The position numbers and the translations under genes are program-made. 64,000 bases of DNA from Oceanisphaera pacifica (GTDB lineage: Bacteria > Pseudomonadota > Gammaproteobacteria > Enterobacterales > Aeromonadaceae): contig NZ_JAGDFX010000008.1 of assembly GCF_017498065.1 (NCBI RefSeq), forward strand, positions 109,783-173,782. The letters are read 5' to 3'. The notes beneath the pieces were generated by a model, which saw only the letters and a list, made by a program, of their open reading frames with translations, had not been told where the DNA came from and did no database searches. Positions 8,663-17,825 of this stretch are shown here, piece after piece. Each line of letters begins with the position of its first letter. The first letter of the stretch is position 1.

Positions 8663-10123
8663 TTAGCTAACTGCTTTGTGTTCTCGGCCATAACTGTCTG
8701 CAAAGCGCTCTATGTCGTCTTCACCTAAGTAAGCCCCAGTTTGCACTTCTATTAATTCTAATGGCGTTGGCCCTGCATTTTCTAGGGCATGTAACTCGCC
8801 GACGGGAATATACACCGACTGATTCTTGGTGACGAAACGTATTTGCTCGCCTTGGGTAACCTTAGCCGTACCGCTTACCACTACCCAATGCTCGGCGCGG
8901 TGCTGATGCCTTTGCAACGACAAGCGCCCACCCACATTTACAGTAATACGTTTTACTTGATAGTGCTCGCCATTGTCTATGGCATCAAATTTACCCCAAG
9001 GGCGGTGGCATTCACGGTGCAAAATATGCTCGCTGCGACCATCGGCTGCCAACTGTGCCACCAGCTGCTTGATATCTTGCTCATGGTCTTTATGTGCCAC
9101 TAATACCGCATCTTTGGTCTCTATAATCACCACATCTTGCACCCCTAATGCTGCAACTAATCGATGTTCAGCCATAATCAGGCTTTGGCTCACCTGCTGG
9201 GTGAGCACATCGCCGCGCAAGGTATTGCCTTGAGCGTCGGGGGTGAGTTGTTGTGCTAATGCTGACCAAGAGCCGACATCATTCCAACCTGCATTAAGCT
9301 CAACCATTGCCGCGTGGGGGGTGTGCTCCATAACGCCATAATCAATAGAGATATTAGGGCTGGCAAGAAAGGCTTCTTTATGGAGGCGAATAAAGTCGAG
9401 ATCGCGTTCACTTTGGGCTAAAGCCGCTTCACAGGCGGCTAATATTTGCGGCTGACAATGCACTAATTCTTGCAGGTAGCTCTTGGCATTAAACATAAAA
9501 ATGCCACTGTTCCAATAATACTCACCACTTGCCACATAATGATTGGCGGTGTCTTGGGCGGGCTTTTCTACAAATTGGCTAACTTCAAACCCAGTGGTAT
9601 CTGTAATGGCTTCCCCACATTGAATATAGCCATAACCGGTTTCGCCATGGGTGGGTTTAATGCCAAAAGTAACCAGCTTGCCGGCGTTTGCTAGTGGTAG
9701 TGCCGCGCGAATGGCAGCCTGAAAAGCCGACGTATCTGTTATCGCATGGTCGGCGGGCAGCGCCAGTATAATAGCATCGGCATCTTCTGCTTTATGTGGC
9801 ACGGGTGTACAAGCAATCTGTTGTTCGGCATACAAGGCAGCTAGCGCGAGCGCGGGTGCAGTATTACGCCCCTCGGGTTCTAGCATTATTTGCGCCTGTA
9901 TATCCGGTAATTGTCGTACTTGTTCCGCCGCTAAAAATCGGTGTTCTTCATGACAAATAAGCAGTGGCGTTTGTATGTCTAGCCCTGCTAATCGAGCGAG
10001 TGTACTTTGCAGTAGAGAAACGTGCGGCGTGAGTAGAGGCAAAAATTGCTTAGGGTGCTGCTGGCGAGACAGTGGCCAAAGTCGGGTGCCGTGGCCCCCT
10101 GCCATAATCACTGGAAATAACAT
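8663..10123 (-). CDS. manC: Mannose-1-phosphate guanylyltransferase / mannose-6-phosphate isomerase
   Basis: 486 residues, the full-length bifunctional type. The N-terminal nucleotidyltransferase has the signature GGHGTRLWPLSRQQHPKQFL at the start and the FVEKP motif near residue 185. The C-terminal cupin isomerase begins at HRPWGKFDAID and has the metal-site QRHQHRAEHW and VPVGELHALEN-like segments. It makes GDP-mannose from fructose-6-phosphate via mannose-6-phosphate (with phosphomannomutase in between), for exopolysaccharide or O-antigen sugars. The adjacent downstream glycosyltransferase fits this use. No phosphomannomutase or other sugar genes are present in the window. The name manC (also cpsB/algA) follows the family. 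Confidence 0.92.
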   Translation of the reverse strand: MLFPVIMAGGHGTRLWPLSRQQHPKQFLPLLTPHVSLLQSTLARLAGLDIQTPLLICHEEHRFLAAEQVRQLPDIQAQIMLEPEGRNTAPALALAALYAEQQIACTPVPHKAEDADAIILALPADHAITDTSAFQAAIRAALPLANAGKLVTFGIKPTHGETGYGYIQCGEAITDTTGFEVSQFVEKPAQDTANHYVASGEYYWNSGIFMFNAKSYLQELVHCQPQILAACEAALAQSERDLDFIRLHKEAFLASPNISIDYGVMEHTPHAAMVELNAGWNDVGSWSALAQQLTPDAQGNTLRGDVLTQQVSQSLIMAEHRLVAALGVQDVVIIETKDAVLVAHKDHEQDIKQLVAQLAADGRSEHILHRECHRPWGKFDAIDNGEHYQVKRITVNVGGRLSLQRHQHRAEHWVVVSGTAKVTQGEQIRFVTKNQSVYIPVGELHALENAGPTPLELIEVQTGAYLGEDDIERFADSYGREHKAVS

Positions 10124-10192
10124 ACAGAAACTCTTTTACGTTAAATAACAGAAGATAGGGCCAACATTAGGGTTGGGCCGCTTGCTTACAGC

Positions 10193-10888
10193 TTACAGCT
10201 TAACGCTATCATTATTGATTTCATCTTGCGTTAAATAACGCCATTTTCCTACCGGCACATCTAAGCAGATTTTGCCAATTTGCTCGCGGTGTAAGCTCAC
10301 CACTTTATTACCCACGGCGGCAAACATGCGCTTTACTTGATGAAAGCGCCCCTCGGTAATGGTTAACCGTACTTCTTTGGCGCCAACTTGCTGTAATTGA
10401 GCTGGCAGAGTGAGTTTAGTTTCACCTTGCAATGTTAACCCTTGGCTAAACACTTGAGCGGTGTTGGCTGCCAGCGGGTCTCTTAACTGTACCCGATAGG
10501 TTTTGCTACAACCATAATTGGGATGCGTGAGCTGATAAGACCAATGCCCATCATCGGTTAACAGCACCAAGCCTGTGGTATCGGCATCGAGCCTCCCAAC
10601 TAAGTGTAACTCTGCAGATTCATCCATGGTTAGCCAGTTAAAAATAGACGGATAAGCGCCATCTTTATGGGAGCATAAAGTGCCTGCAGGCTTGTTAAAC
10701 ATAAGATAGCGCGCAGGGCGAGCAACGAGAGGCTGACCTTCTAGGGTAATCTGGTTGTTCTCATGTACTTGCTTGGCGATGTCAGTGATCACTATATTAT
10801 TCACATAAACCTGACCCGCTGTAATTGTGGCTCTGGCTTGAGTGCGATCTAATGCAGTACTGCGGCAAATAAATTTATCGAGGCGCAT
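10193..10888 (-). CDS. rsuA: 16S rRNA pseudouridine(516) synthase
   Basis: 231 residues, the same length as E. coli RsuA. It has an N-terminal S4 RNA-binding domain (MRLDKFICRSTALDRTQARA) followed by the RsuA/RluB/E/F catalytic domain, with the active-site Asp in HLVGRLDADTTGLVLLTDDG and the late motif EGRFHQVKRMFAAVGN. RsuA isomerises U516 of 16S rRNA during small-subunit assembly. The opening MRLDKFI and overall length favour RsuA over the related large-subunit enzymes. It lies just downstream of a GNAT gene (18-bp gap) on the same strand and may be cotranscribed with it. An AGCT-rich intergenic repeat lies at its 3' end. Confidence 0.9.
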   Translation of the reverse strand: MRLDKFICRSTALDRTQARATITAGQVYVNNIVITDIAKQVHENNQITLEGQPLVARPARYLMFNKPAGTLCSHKDGAYPSIFNWLTMDESAELHLVGRLDADTTGLVLLTDDGHWSYQLTHPNYGCSKTYRVQLRDPLAANTAQVFSQGLTLQGETKLTLPAQLQQVGAKEVRLTITEGRFHQVKRMFAAVGNKVVSLHREQIGKICLDVPVGKWRYLTQDEINNDSVKL

Positions 10889-10906
10889 TTAATACCTCAA
10901 GCTGCA

Positions 10907-11329
10907 TCATGCTAAAAATTGTTCCATCGCTAAATGTGGTATGCCCGCATCCATAAACTCATCACCGTAGGCGGTAAAACCGAGTTTGGCATAAAAGTCG
11001 ACCGCATGAGTTTGCGCGCCTAAATATACTTTTTGATAGCCTAAGCGTGTGGCTTCGGCCACCAGCGCTTGTACTACTTTGGCACCTAAGCCTTGGCCTC
11101 TGTGGCTTTTTAAGATGGCAATACGGCCAATATGACCATCATCTAACATACGGCCAGTTCCCACATATTGGCCGTCTACCGCCACTAGTACCTGTATGGC
11201 TGAGTCATCTCGCCCATCAAATTCAAGCGCCAGCGATACCCCTTGCTCTTGCATAAATACTGCCTCGCGAATGGCGCGAATAGCTGGGCTATGGGTGGAG
11301 TCGTAAGCCACAATCTGAATATCTGACAT
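10907..11329 (-). CDS. GNAT-family N-acetyltransferase
   Basis: 140 residues with the acetyl-CoA binding motif RGQGLGAKVVQALVAEA (R/Q-x-x-G-x-G) after the strand IGRIAILKSHR, and a C-terminal KVYLGAQTHAVDFYAKLGF segment. The YLGAQ...FY...GF block and the ending GIPHLAM resemble the ElaA/YjcF subgroup, whose physiological substrates are not firmly established. It is cytoplasmic. It lies between tex and rsuA on the same strand, separated from tex by a strong terminator, so it has its own promoter and probably leads an operon with rsuA. Confidence 0.85.
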   Translation of the reverse strand: MSDIQIVAYDSTHSPAIRAIREAVFMQEQGVSLALEFDGRDDSAIQVLVAVDGQYVGTGRMLDDGHIGRIAILKSHRGQGLGAKVVQALVAEATRLGYQKVYLGAQTHAVDFYAKLGFTAYGDEFMDAGIPHLAMEQFLA

Positions 11330-11435
11330 AGTGGTCCCTTGGTTAAATAATATTAAAAGTTAAATATTTTTTGCCACAAAGTGCAGGCAAGCGGTAATAA
11401 GAGCCAGCTATAACGCAAGCTCAGGGTCATCGCTT

Positions 11436-11473
11436 AAAAACCAACAGCAAGTATCGGGCTGCTGTTGGTTTTT
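11436..11473 (-). terminator. Intrinsic terminator after tex
   Basis: Perfect 13-bp inverted repeat (11436-11448 with 11461-11473) with a 12-base loop. The arms end in five A and five T, so it can act in both directions. It lies 30 bp past the tex stop codon. Confidence 0.88.
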
Positions 11474-11502
11474 CTGAAAGCTGACGGCTGATCGCTATAA
11501 AA

Positions 11503-13830
11503 TCATTTCTTCTTCTGCATAGCCGCAGCCAGTGCCGCCCCCATGGCGCCTTGTGGTGCAGCGGGCTCGCGACGAGCAGGGCGCTGATTGCTTTGCGGTC
11601 GCGCAACATTGGTTTTGCGGCTACTGTTGTGATCTGGGCGAGCTTGGTTGCCATTGCCGTGTTCGGCAGCGGTTTGTTCTAGGCGCATGGTTAATGCAAT
11701 ACGTTTGCGTGCTAAGTCCACTTCCATGACTTTAACTTTAACAATATCACCGGCTTTAACCACTTCGCGGGGGTCTTTAATAAAACGGTCGGTGAGCGCC
11801 GAAATATGCACTAGCCCGTCTTGATGTACGCCAATATCCACAAAGGCACCAAAGTTAGTGACGTTGGTCACCACTCCTTCTAGCAGCATATCGGGTTCAA
11901 GATCGCTTGGTTTTTCAACGCCTTCCATAAAGCGAGCGGCTTTAAACTCGGGGCGCGGATCGCGCCCTGGCTTATCTAGCTCTTTTAGAATGTCTTGTAC
12001 CGTGGGCAAACCAAAGTCGGCGTCTGTGTAGTCTTGCGGGTTAAGTGACTGTAATAAAAGACTATTACCAATAATGCTCGGCACAGCTTGCTGTTGCTGC
12101 TCAACAATGCGCTTAACAACGGGGTAAGCCTCTGGGTGGACGGCTGAGGCATCAAGCGGGTTTTTACCGTCACGAATGCGTAAAAAGCCGGCACATTGCT
12201 CATAGGCTTTTGGCCCCAAACGCGGCACTTTTAACAGTTGTTTACGCTCGGTAAAAATACCGTGCTCGTTACGATAAGCCACAATATTGTTGGCCAAGGT
12301 AGGAGTCAGGCCCGACACACGAGTTAGCAAAGGCGCCGAGGCCATGTTGACGTCTACGCCCACGGCGTTCACACAGTCTTCTACTACCGCATCTAGGTTA
12401 CGCGCCAGTTGGGTTTGTGACACATCGTGCTGATATTGGCCCACACCAATACTTTTAGGGTCGATTTTTACTAATTCAGCCAGCGGGTCTTGCAGACGGC
12501 GGGCAATGGAGACAGCACCGCGCAGTGACACATCTAAATCGGGAAATTCATTGGCCGCCAGCTCAGAGGCAGAATACACAGAGGCACCGGCTTCGCTAAC
12601 CACTATTTTTTGCAGCTTTAGCTCGGGCGCTTGTTTCATTAAAGTTTCAACTAAGCGCTCAGTTTCGCGAGAAGCGGTGCCGTTGCCGATACTGATTAAG
12701 CTCACCTGATGAGCGCGACATAAGGCGTCCAGAGAGCGTAAACTTTGCTCTACTTTCTTAAAGGGTTCAAACGGATAAATAGTATCTTGCGCCAATAACT
12801 TACCTGTGCCATCAACCACCACCACTTTTACCCCGGTACGAATACCCGGATCTAGCCCCATGGTCACGCGCGCACCTGCGGGAGCTGCCATGAGTAAGTC
12901 TTGCATATTAAGGCCAAATACCTTGATGGCTTCTACTTCTGCGCGCTCGCGGGCTTGGCCGAGTAATTCGGTTTCCATTTGCAGCGACAGCTTCACACGC
13001 CAGGTCCAGCTAACAACGCTCGCCAACCAAGTATCAGCGGCGCGATCTTGGTGTTGCCAATCGATTAAACGACTAATAATGGCTTCACAAGGATGGCTGC
13101 TCGCTTGGGTGTCTACTACCAAGCTTAAGCTAAGCACGCCTTCGTTACGGCCGCGTAACATGGCCAGTAAACGATGCGAAGGTACACGGCTAATGGGCTC
13201 TTGATGCTCAAAATAGTCTTTAAATTTAGCGCCTGTTTGCTCTTGCCCCGCGCTTACGCGAGATTGTAATTGTCCGTGCTCTTGTAAATATTGGCGCACG
13301 GCGTCTAGCACATCTGCCTGTTCGGCAAAGCGCTCCATTAAGATATATTTAGCGCCATCTAAGGCGGCTTTCTCATCGGCTATGCCCGCTTCTGCATTAA
13401 TAAAATCGGCTGCTAGGCGCTGCGGATCTTGGTTGGGGTTGTTAAATAGCGAGTCTGCTAGTGGCTGTAAACCGGCTTCTTTGGCTATTTGCCCTTTGGT
13501 GCGTCGTTTTGGTTTGTAGGGCAGATATAAATCTTCGAGCCGGGTTTTGGTGTCGGCGGTTAATAACTCTTTTTGTAGGGCGTCGGTGAGCTTACCTTGT
13601 TCGGTAATGGAATTGATGATCACACCCCGTCTGTCTTCTAGCTCACGCAAATATCCGAGCCGACTTTCTAGGTTACGCAGTTGGGTATCATCTAAACCGC
13701 CTGTGGCTTCTTTTCGATAACGTGAAATAAAGGGCACGGTGGCGCCTTCATCGAGTAGCTTTACTGCCGCATCGACTTGCTGTTGCGATACGGCCAGTTC
13801 GGTGGCCAAGGCACGGTTTATATTTGTCAT
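11503..13830 (-). CDS. tex: Tex-family RNA-binding transcription accessory protein
   Basis: 775 residues with the full Tex layout: N-terminal helical region with [20 protein letters not shown], YqgF/RNase H-like domain ([20 protein letters not shown]), tandem helix-hairpin-helix motifs ([12 protein letters not shown] through [12 protein letters not shown]), and a C-terminal S1 RNA-binding domain ([20 protein letters not shown]). A basic, low-complexity tail follows. Tex/YhgF binds nucleic acids and associates with transcription. ATG 13830 is preferred over the TTG codon one triplet upstream, with GGAG nine bases before it. In E. coli the homologue lies beside greB; here greB is 4 kb away with the sigma-54 module between. 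Confidence 0.95.
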   Translation of the reverse strand: MTNINRALATELAVSQQQVDAAVKLLDEGATVPFISRYRKEATGGLDDTQLRNLESRLGYLRELEDRRGVIINSITEQGKLTDALQKELLTADTKTRLEDLYLPYKPKRRTKGQIAKEAGLQPLADSLFNNPNQDPQRLAADFINAEAGIADEKAALDGAKYILMERFAEQADVLDAVRQYLQEHGQLQSRVSAGQEQTGAKFKDYFEHQEPISRVPSHRLLAMLRGRNEGVLSLSLVVDTQASSHPCEAIISRLIDWQHQDRAADTWLASVVSWTWRVKLSLQMETELLGQARERAEVEAIKVFGLNMQDLLMAAPAGARVTMGLDPGIRTGVKVVVVDGTGKLLAQDTIYPFEPFKKVEQSLRSLDALCRAHQVSLISIGNGTASRETERLVETLMKQAPELKLQKIVVSEAGASVYSASELAANEFPDLDVSLRGAVSIARRLQDPLAELVKIDPKSIGVGQYQHDVSQTQLARNLDAVVEDCVNAVGVDVNMASAPLLTRVSGLTPTLANNIVAYRNEHGIFTERKQLLKVPRLGPKAYEQCAGFLRIRDGKNPLDASAVHPEAYPVVKRIVEQQQQAVPSIIGNSLLLQSLNPQDYTDADFGLPTVQDILKELDKPGRDPRPEFKAARFMEGVEKPSDLEPDMLLEGVVTNVTNFGAFVDIGVHQDGLVHISALTDRFIKDPREVVKAGDIVKVKVMEVDLARKRIALTMRLEQTAAEHGNGNQARPDHNSSRKTNVARPQSNQRPARREPAAPQGAMGAALAAAMQKKK

Positions 13831-14172
13831 CAATAAAAGCTCCGGGCAGCATGCGTGCTACCAAAATGAAAAGGCGTACTAGCTAGACTAGATAAGTATT
13901 TAAATAAGCTATTAAGGCAAAGTTGAGCCAGTATGCGCTTATTATGGAACAGAAGTGTGTTGCAAAGAAGAGGGAGCCCTTAGGGAGCTGTCAGCTTTAA
14001 GCTGTAAGCGGTCAGATAAAAACAAACCCCGGGCTTTAGCTGCGGGTTATGCGCAGTAAAATATTTTTGTTCAGTAGCTGAATGCTTAAAGCTGACCAGA
14101 GGGCGAAGCCAGACAACAAAAAGGGACCCTAGGGTCCCTTTGTTTATACTCGCTTAATAAGGTTAAGCGATA
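13831..14172. other. 342-bp intergenic region between the DUF4168 gene and tex
   Basis: No coding frame is convincing. It holds two members of the AGCT-rich dispersed repeat (about 13984-14014 and 14073-14100) and the terminator of the DUF4168 gene. The tex promoter must lie here, but no clear -35/-10 pair was identified. Confidence 0.6.
14118..14142 (-). terminator. Intrinsic terminator after the DUF4168 gene
   Basis: Near-perfect palindrome centred on CCCTAGGG with arms AAAGGGACCC/GGGTCCCTTT. On the reverse strand a five-T run follows (complement of 14118-14122). It is 30 bp beyond the stop codon. Confidence 0.85.
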
Positions 14173-14574
14173 TTACTGTAGGGCGCTAACGCGCTCTTGC
14201 AGCTTGGTGTCGGTTTGAATGCGCGATGCGATAGCGTTATAGGTGAGGGCATCCAAATTATGTTCTTTTACAGCGTCCAGCATTTGCTCTTGTGCTTGCA
14301 TTTGTAACTGCTGGGCTTTTTGTTGATCCGTTTCTTCATTCAGTTTTTTCGTAAACTCGTCACGTACTTTAGCCACATCTTGATTAGCGGCAACAAACTT
14401 TTTCAAATCACCATCTGTGATGGGGCCTGCTTGTTGGCCTGGTGCAGCTTGTTGAGTAGGAGCACCATTTTGCTGTGCGGGTGCTGAAGCAGGGGCCTGT
14501 GCCATAACGGCTGTGGCGCCCATACCAAAAGTGGCAAAGGTGATAGCAGTGGTGAGTGTCTTAAGCTTATTCAT
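14173..14574 (-). CDS. Exported DUF4168-domain protein, putative sigma-54 target
   Basis: 133 residues. An N-terminal signal peptide (MNKLKTLTTAITFATFGMGA, cleavage likely after AVMAQA) is followed by a Pro/Ala/Gln-rich linker (residues about 27-50) and a small helical DUF4168 domain (ITDGDLKKFVAANQDVAKVR through SRIQTDTKLQERV). DUF4168 proteins are periplasmic or secreted helical proteins of unknown function. A good AGGAG lies eight bases before the ATG. A strong sigma-54 promoter match lies 38-54 bp upstream (14612-14628), and an NtrB/NtrC-type pair is encoded divergently. It is therefore probably the direct output of that system, perhaps in surface or envelope adaptation. The function itself is unknown. 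Confidence 0.85.
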   Translation of the reverse strand: MNKLKTLTTAITFATFGMGATAVMAQAPASAPAQQNGAPTQQAAPGQQAGPITDGDLKKFVAANQDVAKVRDEFTKKLNEETDQQKAQQLQMQAQEQMLDAVKEHNLDALTYNAIASRIQTDTKLQERVSALQ

Positions 14575-14611
14575 AATAAAAACTCCTATTATTAAACAGT
14601 CAGTTAATAGG

Positions 14612-14628
14612 TTGCAGAAGCTGTGCCA
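14612..14628 (-). promoter_or_regulatory. Sigma-54 (-24/-12) promoter for the DUF4168 gene
   Basis: Reverse-strand sequence TGGCACAGCTTCTGCAA matches the RpoN consensus TGGCAC-N5-TTGCA at all positions but one (C for the first T of TTGC), with exact GG-to-GC spacing. Predicted transcription start is near 14602, giving a leader of about 28 bases that contains the AGGAG site at 14583-14587. Confidence 0.8.
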
Positions 14629-14724
14629 ACTTTTTGTTTTCTAGTTAAATCTTTGAAATGTAAGTGTTTTGTTGTTTTTAGTGACAGTGTGGCTAAGTCG
14701 AGTGGTGTTTTTTATCGATTATTG

Positions 14725-14741
14725 TGTGTATAAATTACACA
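14725..14741. promoter_or_regulatory. Candidate NtrC-type activator (enhancer) palindrome
   Basis: TGTGTATAAATTACACA is a perfect 6-5-6 inverted repeat. It lies about 125-140 bp upstream of the predicted sigma-54 start at 14602, a typical enhancer distance, and overlaps the proposed start of the histidine kinase gene, which would also allow autoregulation. It is a single site; NtrC-type enhancers are often paired. Confidence 0.45.
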
Positions 14742-16273
14742 TGAGAAAAAAGTATCCGTTTAAAAACAACACACCTGCCATTGAGCCAACCCCCAACACT
14801 GACCGCAAATGGGGCGTGAGTGGGTTGCAGCGTACGCTGTTAATCTTTGTCGTATTGCCGTTGGTCTTACTCACCGCGCTGGGTATTCGCTTTGGGCTGG
14901 GGCAGGCTAATCAATTTCAAGAGCAACGTCTTAAAAACGATCTTGAGTTGGTCGGGCGTGCCATTAGCATTCCGGTGGGCACCGCCTTAAACAAGGGCGA
15001 TCTCGATGCCGTGGAGCTGGCGTTAGAATCGGTATTTGTGCTGGGTGAAATATATGGCGCCTCGGTATTTGATGTAGATGGCAACCGTGTTGCGTCGGCA
15101 GGGGTAACAGAAACCGATTTAACCCGCTCTATTATTCCTGAGCGCATTCGCACCACGGGCCAAGGGCAAGAGGCTTTTAGTCGTGTTAAAGGGCGTAATG
15201 TGTTTTCCCATTTTCAGCCATTGTTTGATACTGCTGGCCATATACAAGGTTTGGTGCAAATTACCCGCCGCGCCAGTGACTTTGGTCGGGCTCTTGAGCA
15301 ACTCACCATTATCGCTTGGGCGTTATGGGGCGTGTTTAGTTTAGTGATACTCGCCAGTGTACTACTGGGGCATTATGGCGGCGTGGGGCGCTATGTTGAT
15401 AAGTTGCTGGCGCACATGCGTCGCGTGGCCGACGGTGATTTATCTCATCGGGCGGCATTAAATGGGCCTAAAGAAGTGGCCAGTTTAGCGAATGGGTTAA
15501 ACCAAATGTTAGACAGCATAGAGCAGGCGCACAGAGAGTTAGATGCCCACCGTGCGGCAGAAACCCAATTAGTGGCACGGCTAAAAGATAACGAAAAAAT
15601 GGTGGCTATTGGCAGCATGGCGCAAGGCATTGCCCATGAACTGGGGGCACCACTGAGTGTGATTGATGGCCGAGCGCGACGCCTAGAGCGGGTGGGAACT
15701 TTAAATGAGCAACAACAACGTAACTTAGGGGGTATTCGCTCTCAGGTTGATAGGCTCACCCGCACCGTACGCCAGCTACTAGATTATTGTCGCCCCGCTG
15801 CCACTCAGCCTCGCAAGTTAACCGTAAATGCCTTAATACAAGATGTACTTGCTGCTATTGCGCCTGAGTTTGAAGCTAAAGGTTGCCAGTTAAGTACCCA
15901 GTTACCCGAGCGTCTGCCCGATGTATTGGCCGATGCGGGTCGCTTAGAGCTGGCATTACTTAATTTATTACGTAATGCCCTGCAGGCCGCCGAAGGTGAT
16001 ATTGGAGTTTGGGTGGCCGCAAATAGCCAATGGCTGGTGATCCGCATTATTGATGATGGCCATGGCTTGCCCGAAGACTGCGCGCCCGCTCAGCTGACCG
16101 AGCCCTTTTTTACCACTAAATCACCCGGCGAAGGCACCGGCCTAGGATTGGCGATTGTGCAAGCCGTAGCTGAAGAGCAGGGCGGTTATTTTGCCTTAAG
16201 TAATCACCCAGACGGCGGTTGTGAAGCCTGTTTAATGTTGTCACTGGCTCCCGCGAATAAGAAGGAGGCATAA
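14741..16273 (+). CDS. NtrB-type membrane sensor histidine kinase
   Basis: 510 residues from ATG 14741. An upstream TTG at 14669 in the same frame would add 24, and neither start has a clear ribosome-binding site. Layout from the ATG: first membrane helix at about 30-50 (TLLIFVVLPLVLLTALGI), an extracytoplasmic sensor of about 140 residues, a second helix (IIAWALWGVFSLVILASVLL), HAMP, a dimerisation helix with phospho-acceptor His299 in GIAHELGAPLSVI, and HATPase_c with the G-boxes DDGHGLP and GEGTGLGLAIV. The AHELGAPL box is NtrB-like. It overlaps no neighbour but is two bases from the response regulator gene, so the two are cotranscribed. The stimulus is unknown. Confidence 0.9.
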   Translation: MRKKYPFKNNTPAIEPTPNTDRKWGVSGLQRTLLIFVVLPLVLLTALGIRFGLGQANQFQEQRLKNDLELVGRAISIPVGTALNKGDLDAVELALESVFVLGEIYGASVFDVDGNRVASAGVTETDLTRSIIPERIRTTGQGQEAFSRVKGRNVFSHFQPLFDTAGHIQGLVQITRRASDFGRALEQLTIIAWALWGVFSLVILASVLLGHYGGVGRYVDKLLAHMRRVADGDLSHRAALNGPKEVASLANGLNQMLDSIEQAHRELDAHRAAETQLVARLKDNEKMVAIGSMAQGIAHELGAPLSVIDGRARRLERVGTLNEQQQRNLGGIRSQVDRLTRTVRQLLDYCRPAATQPRKLTVNALIQDVLAAIAPEFEAKGCQLSTQLPERLPDVLADAGRLELALLNLLRNALQAAEGDIGVWVAANSQWLVIRIIDDGHGLPEDCAPAQLTEPFFTTKSPGEGTGLGLAIVQAVAEEQGGYFALSNHPDGGCEACLMLSLAPANKKEA

Positions 16274-16275
16274 GC

Positions 16276-17661
16276 ATGAAAGAGGCGCAATATATTCTGC
16301 TGGTTGAAGACGACAGTGGCTTGCGAGAGCTGTTGCAAGAAGAGCTAGAGGCGGAAGGCTATAGTGTGACCGCCTGTGGCGATGCCGAGCAAGGCTTGGC
16401 ATTATTACAACGTCACCCTCCAGATTTATTGATCAGCGACTTGCGCTTGCCCGGAGCGAATGGTTTAAGTTTGCTACCAGCACTTAGTGGCAATGATATT
16501 TTGCCTGCGGTGTTAATTATTACCGCCTTTGGCTCGGTACAACAGGCGGTTAAAGCGCTGCAAGCCGGGGCTGATGATTTTTTAACTAAGCCATTAGAGA
16601 TGGATCATTTCTTACTTACTGTGGCTAAGTTATTAGAAAATCGTCGATTGCGTAGTGAAGTGCAGCATTATCGCAGTTTGCTCGCAATAGAGCAGTTTAA
16701 TGGCATTATTGGCCAAAGCTCGGCCATGGCGCAGTTGTTTCATCAAATTCGCCAAATTGCCTCCGCCGACGGCCCAGTATTAGTACAAGGTGAAAGTGGC
16801 ACCGGTAAAGAGTTAGTGGCGCGCGCCTTACATGATCAAAGTGCTCGCAGCCAGGGGCCTTATATGGTGGTGAACTGTGGTGGTATTCCCAGTGAGCTAA
16901 TGGAAAGCGAGTTTTTTGGTCATGCAGCGGGCGCTTTTACCGGCGCGCGTACTCAGCGAGCCGGCTTATTTCAACAAGCTAATGGTGGCACCTTATTACT
17001 GGACGAGCTAGGTGAAATGCCACTTACCTTGCAGGCCAAATTGCTGCGCGTGCTGCAAGATGGCAAGGTGCGGCCTGTGGGGAGCGATCATGAAATTCAG
17101 CTAGATGTGCGCATTATCGCCGCCACTAACCGCAACTTAACCGAGGCGGTGAGTGATGGCAGCTTTCGGGAAGACTTATTTTATCGCCTAGAAACTTTTG
17201 CTCTGCAAGTACCGCCCTTGCGTGCGCGGGGTGATGATATACAGCGGTTAATTGGCTTCTTTTTAACGCAGTTTAATGCACGCCAACAGCGCCATGTAAA
17301 AGGCTTTAGCGATGAAGCACTGGCATTGCTGCAAGCGTATCCATTTCCGGGCAATGTGCGTGAGCTACAAAATGCGGTAGAGCGCGCCGCTACCTTTACG
17401 GACAGCCCATTAATTGAGCCACACCATTTACCGCAGCGCATTTGCCAGCAAGCCGAGCCGGCATTATCGGGCGAGTTTGGGGTACTGGAATCAAGTGCGG
17501 CTCAAGCAGTCTGTGATGAAGACGTCGATAGTATGGCAACGCTTGAGACCATACAGCGGGAGTATATTCACCGAGTGCTTGCCGCAACCGGCAATAATAA
17601 ACGCCGCGCCGCCGATATTCTCGGCATCACCCGCCGCACCCTGTATCGTTGGATAGAATAG
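16276..17661 (+). CDS. NtrC-family sigma-54-dependent response regulator
   Basis: 461 residues: receiver domain 5-120 with acidic pair E11/D12-D13 and phospho-acceptor D55 (LLISDLRLPG), AAA+ domain about 140-370 with Walker A GESGTGKE, the sigma-54 contact loop GAFTGA, Walker B GGTLLLDELGEMP and the arginine-finger region RLETF...LRARGDD, and a C-terminal Fis-type helix-turn-helix (NNKRRAADILGITRRTLYRW). All motifs needed to activate RpoN holoenzyme are intact. An AAGGAGG precedes the ATG. It is cotranscribed with the kinase. The only sigma-54 promoter recognised nearby belongs to the divergent DUF4168 gene, its likely target. Confidence 0.95.
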   Translation: MKEAQYILLVEDDSGLRELLQEELEAEGYSVTACGDAEQGLALLQRHPPDLLISDLRLPGANGLSLLPALSGNDILPAVLIITAFGSVQQAVKALQAGADDFLTKPLEMDHFLLTVAKLLENRRLRSEVQHYRSLLAIEQFNGIIGQSSAMAQLFHQIRQIASADGPVLVQGESGTGKELVARALHDQSARSQGPYMVVNCGGIPSELMESEFFGHAAGAFTGARTQRAGLFQQANGGTLLLDELGEMPLTLQAKLLRVLQDGKVRPVGSDHEIQLDVRIIAATNRNLTEAVSDGSFREDLFYRLETFALQVPPLRARGDDIQRLIGFFLTQFNARQQRHVKGFSDEALALLQAYPFPGNVRELQNAVERAATFTDSPLIEPHHLPQRICQQAEPALSGEFGVLESSAAQAVCDEDVDSMATLETIQREYIHRVLAATGNNKRRAADILGITRRTLYRWIE

Positions 17662-17673
17662 GCCTTTCGGCAG

Positions 17674-17825
17674 CCATCAGCTTTAAGCGGTCAGCTGTCA
17701 GCTAAAGATAGAGCCAAATCGAGATCCTAAAGCGAGCTCAGGAAGACGGCAAAACGGCTAACTTTGTAGATTGGCGCTTTAGCTGTTGTTTTTAACTGAT
17801 CGCTTATAGCTGACAGCTTACGGCT
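17674..17825. repeat. Inverted pair of AGCT-rich intergenic repeats
   Basis: The gap between the convergent response regulator and greB genes is framed by two imperfect inverted copies (about 17672-17706 and 17780-17825) of a motif built from CAGCTGTCAGCTAAAG and CTTTAGCTGTTG-type arms. The second copy runs into the greB stop codon. The paired arms could fold into a long hairpin and end transcription from both sides. Confidence 0.6.

Noticed and set aside
11985..12203. 72-residue frame inside tex, and similar short frames inside tex, metL, priA, murI and other long genes
   Set aside because: These are shadows in other frames of well-supported genes, without ribosome-binding sites or domains.
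14669..14740. 24-codon N-terminal extension of the histidine kinase
   Set aside because: It starts with TTG, has no ribosome-binding site, and overlaps the putative enhancer. The shorter ATG start is preferred, though not proven.
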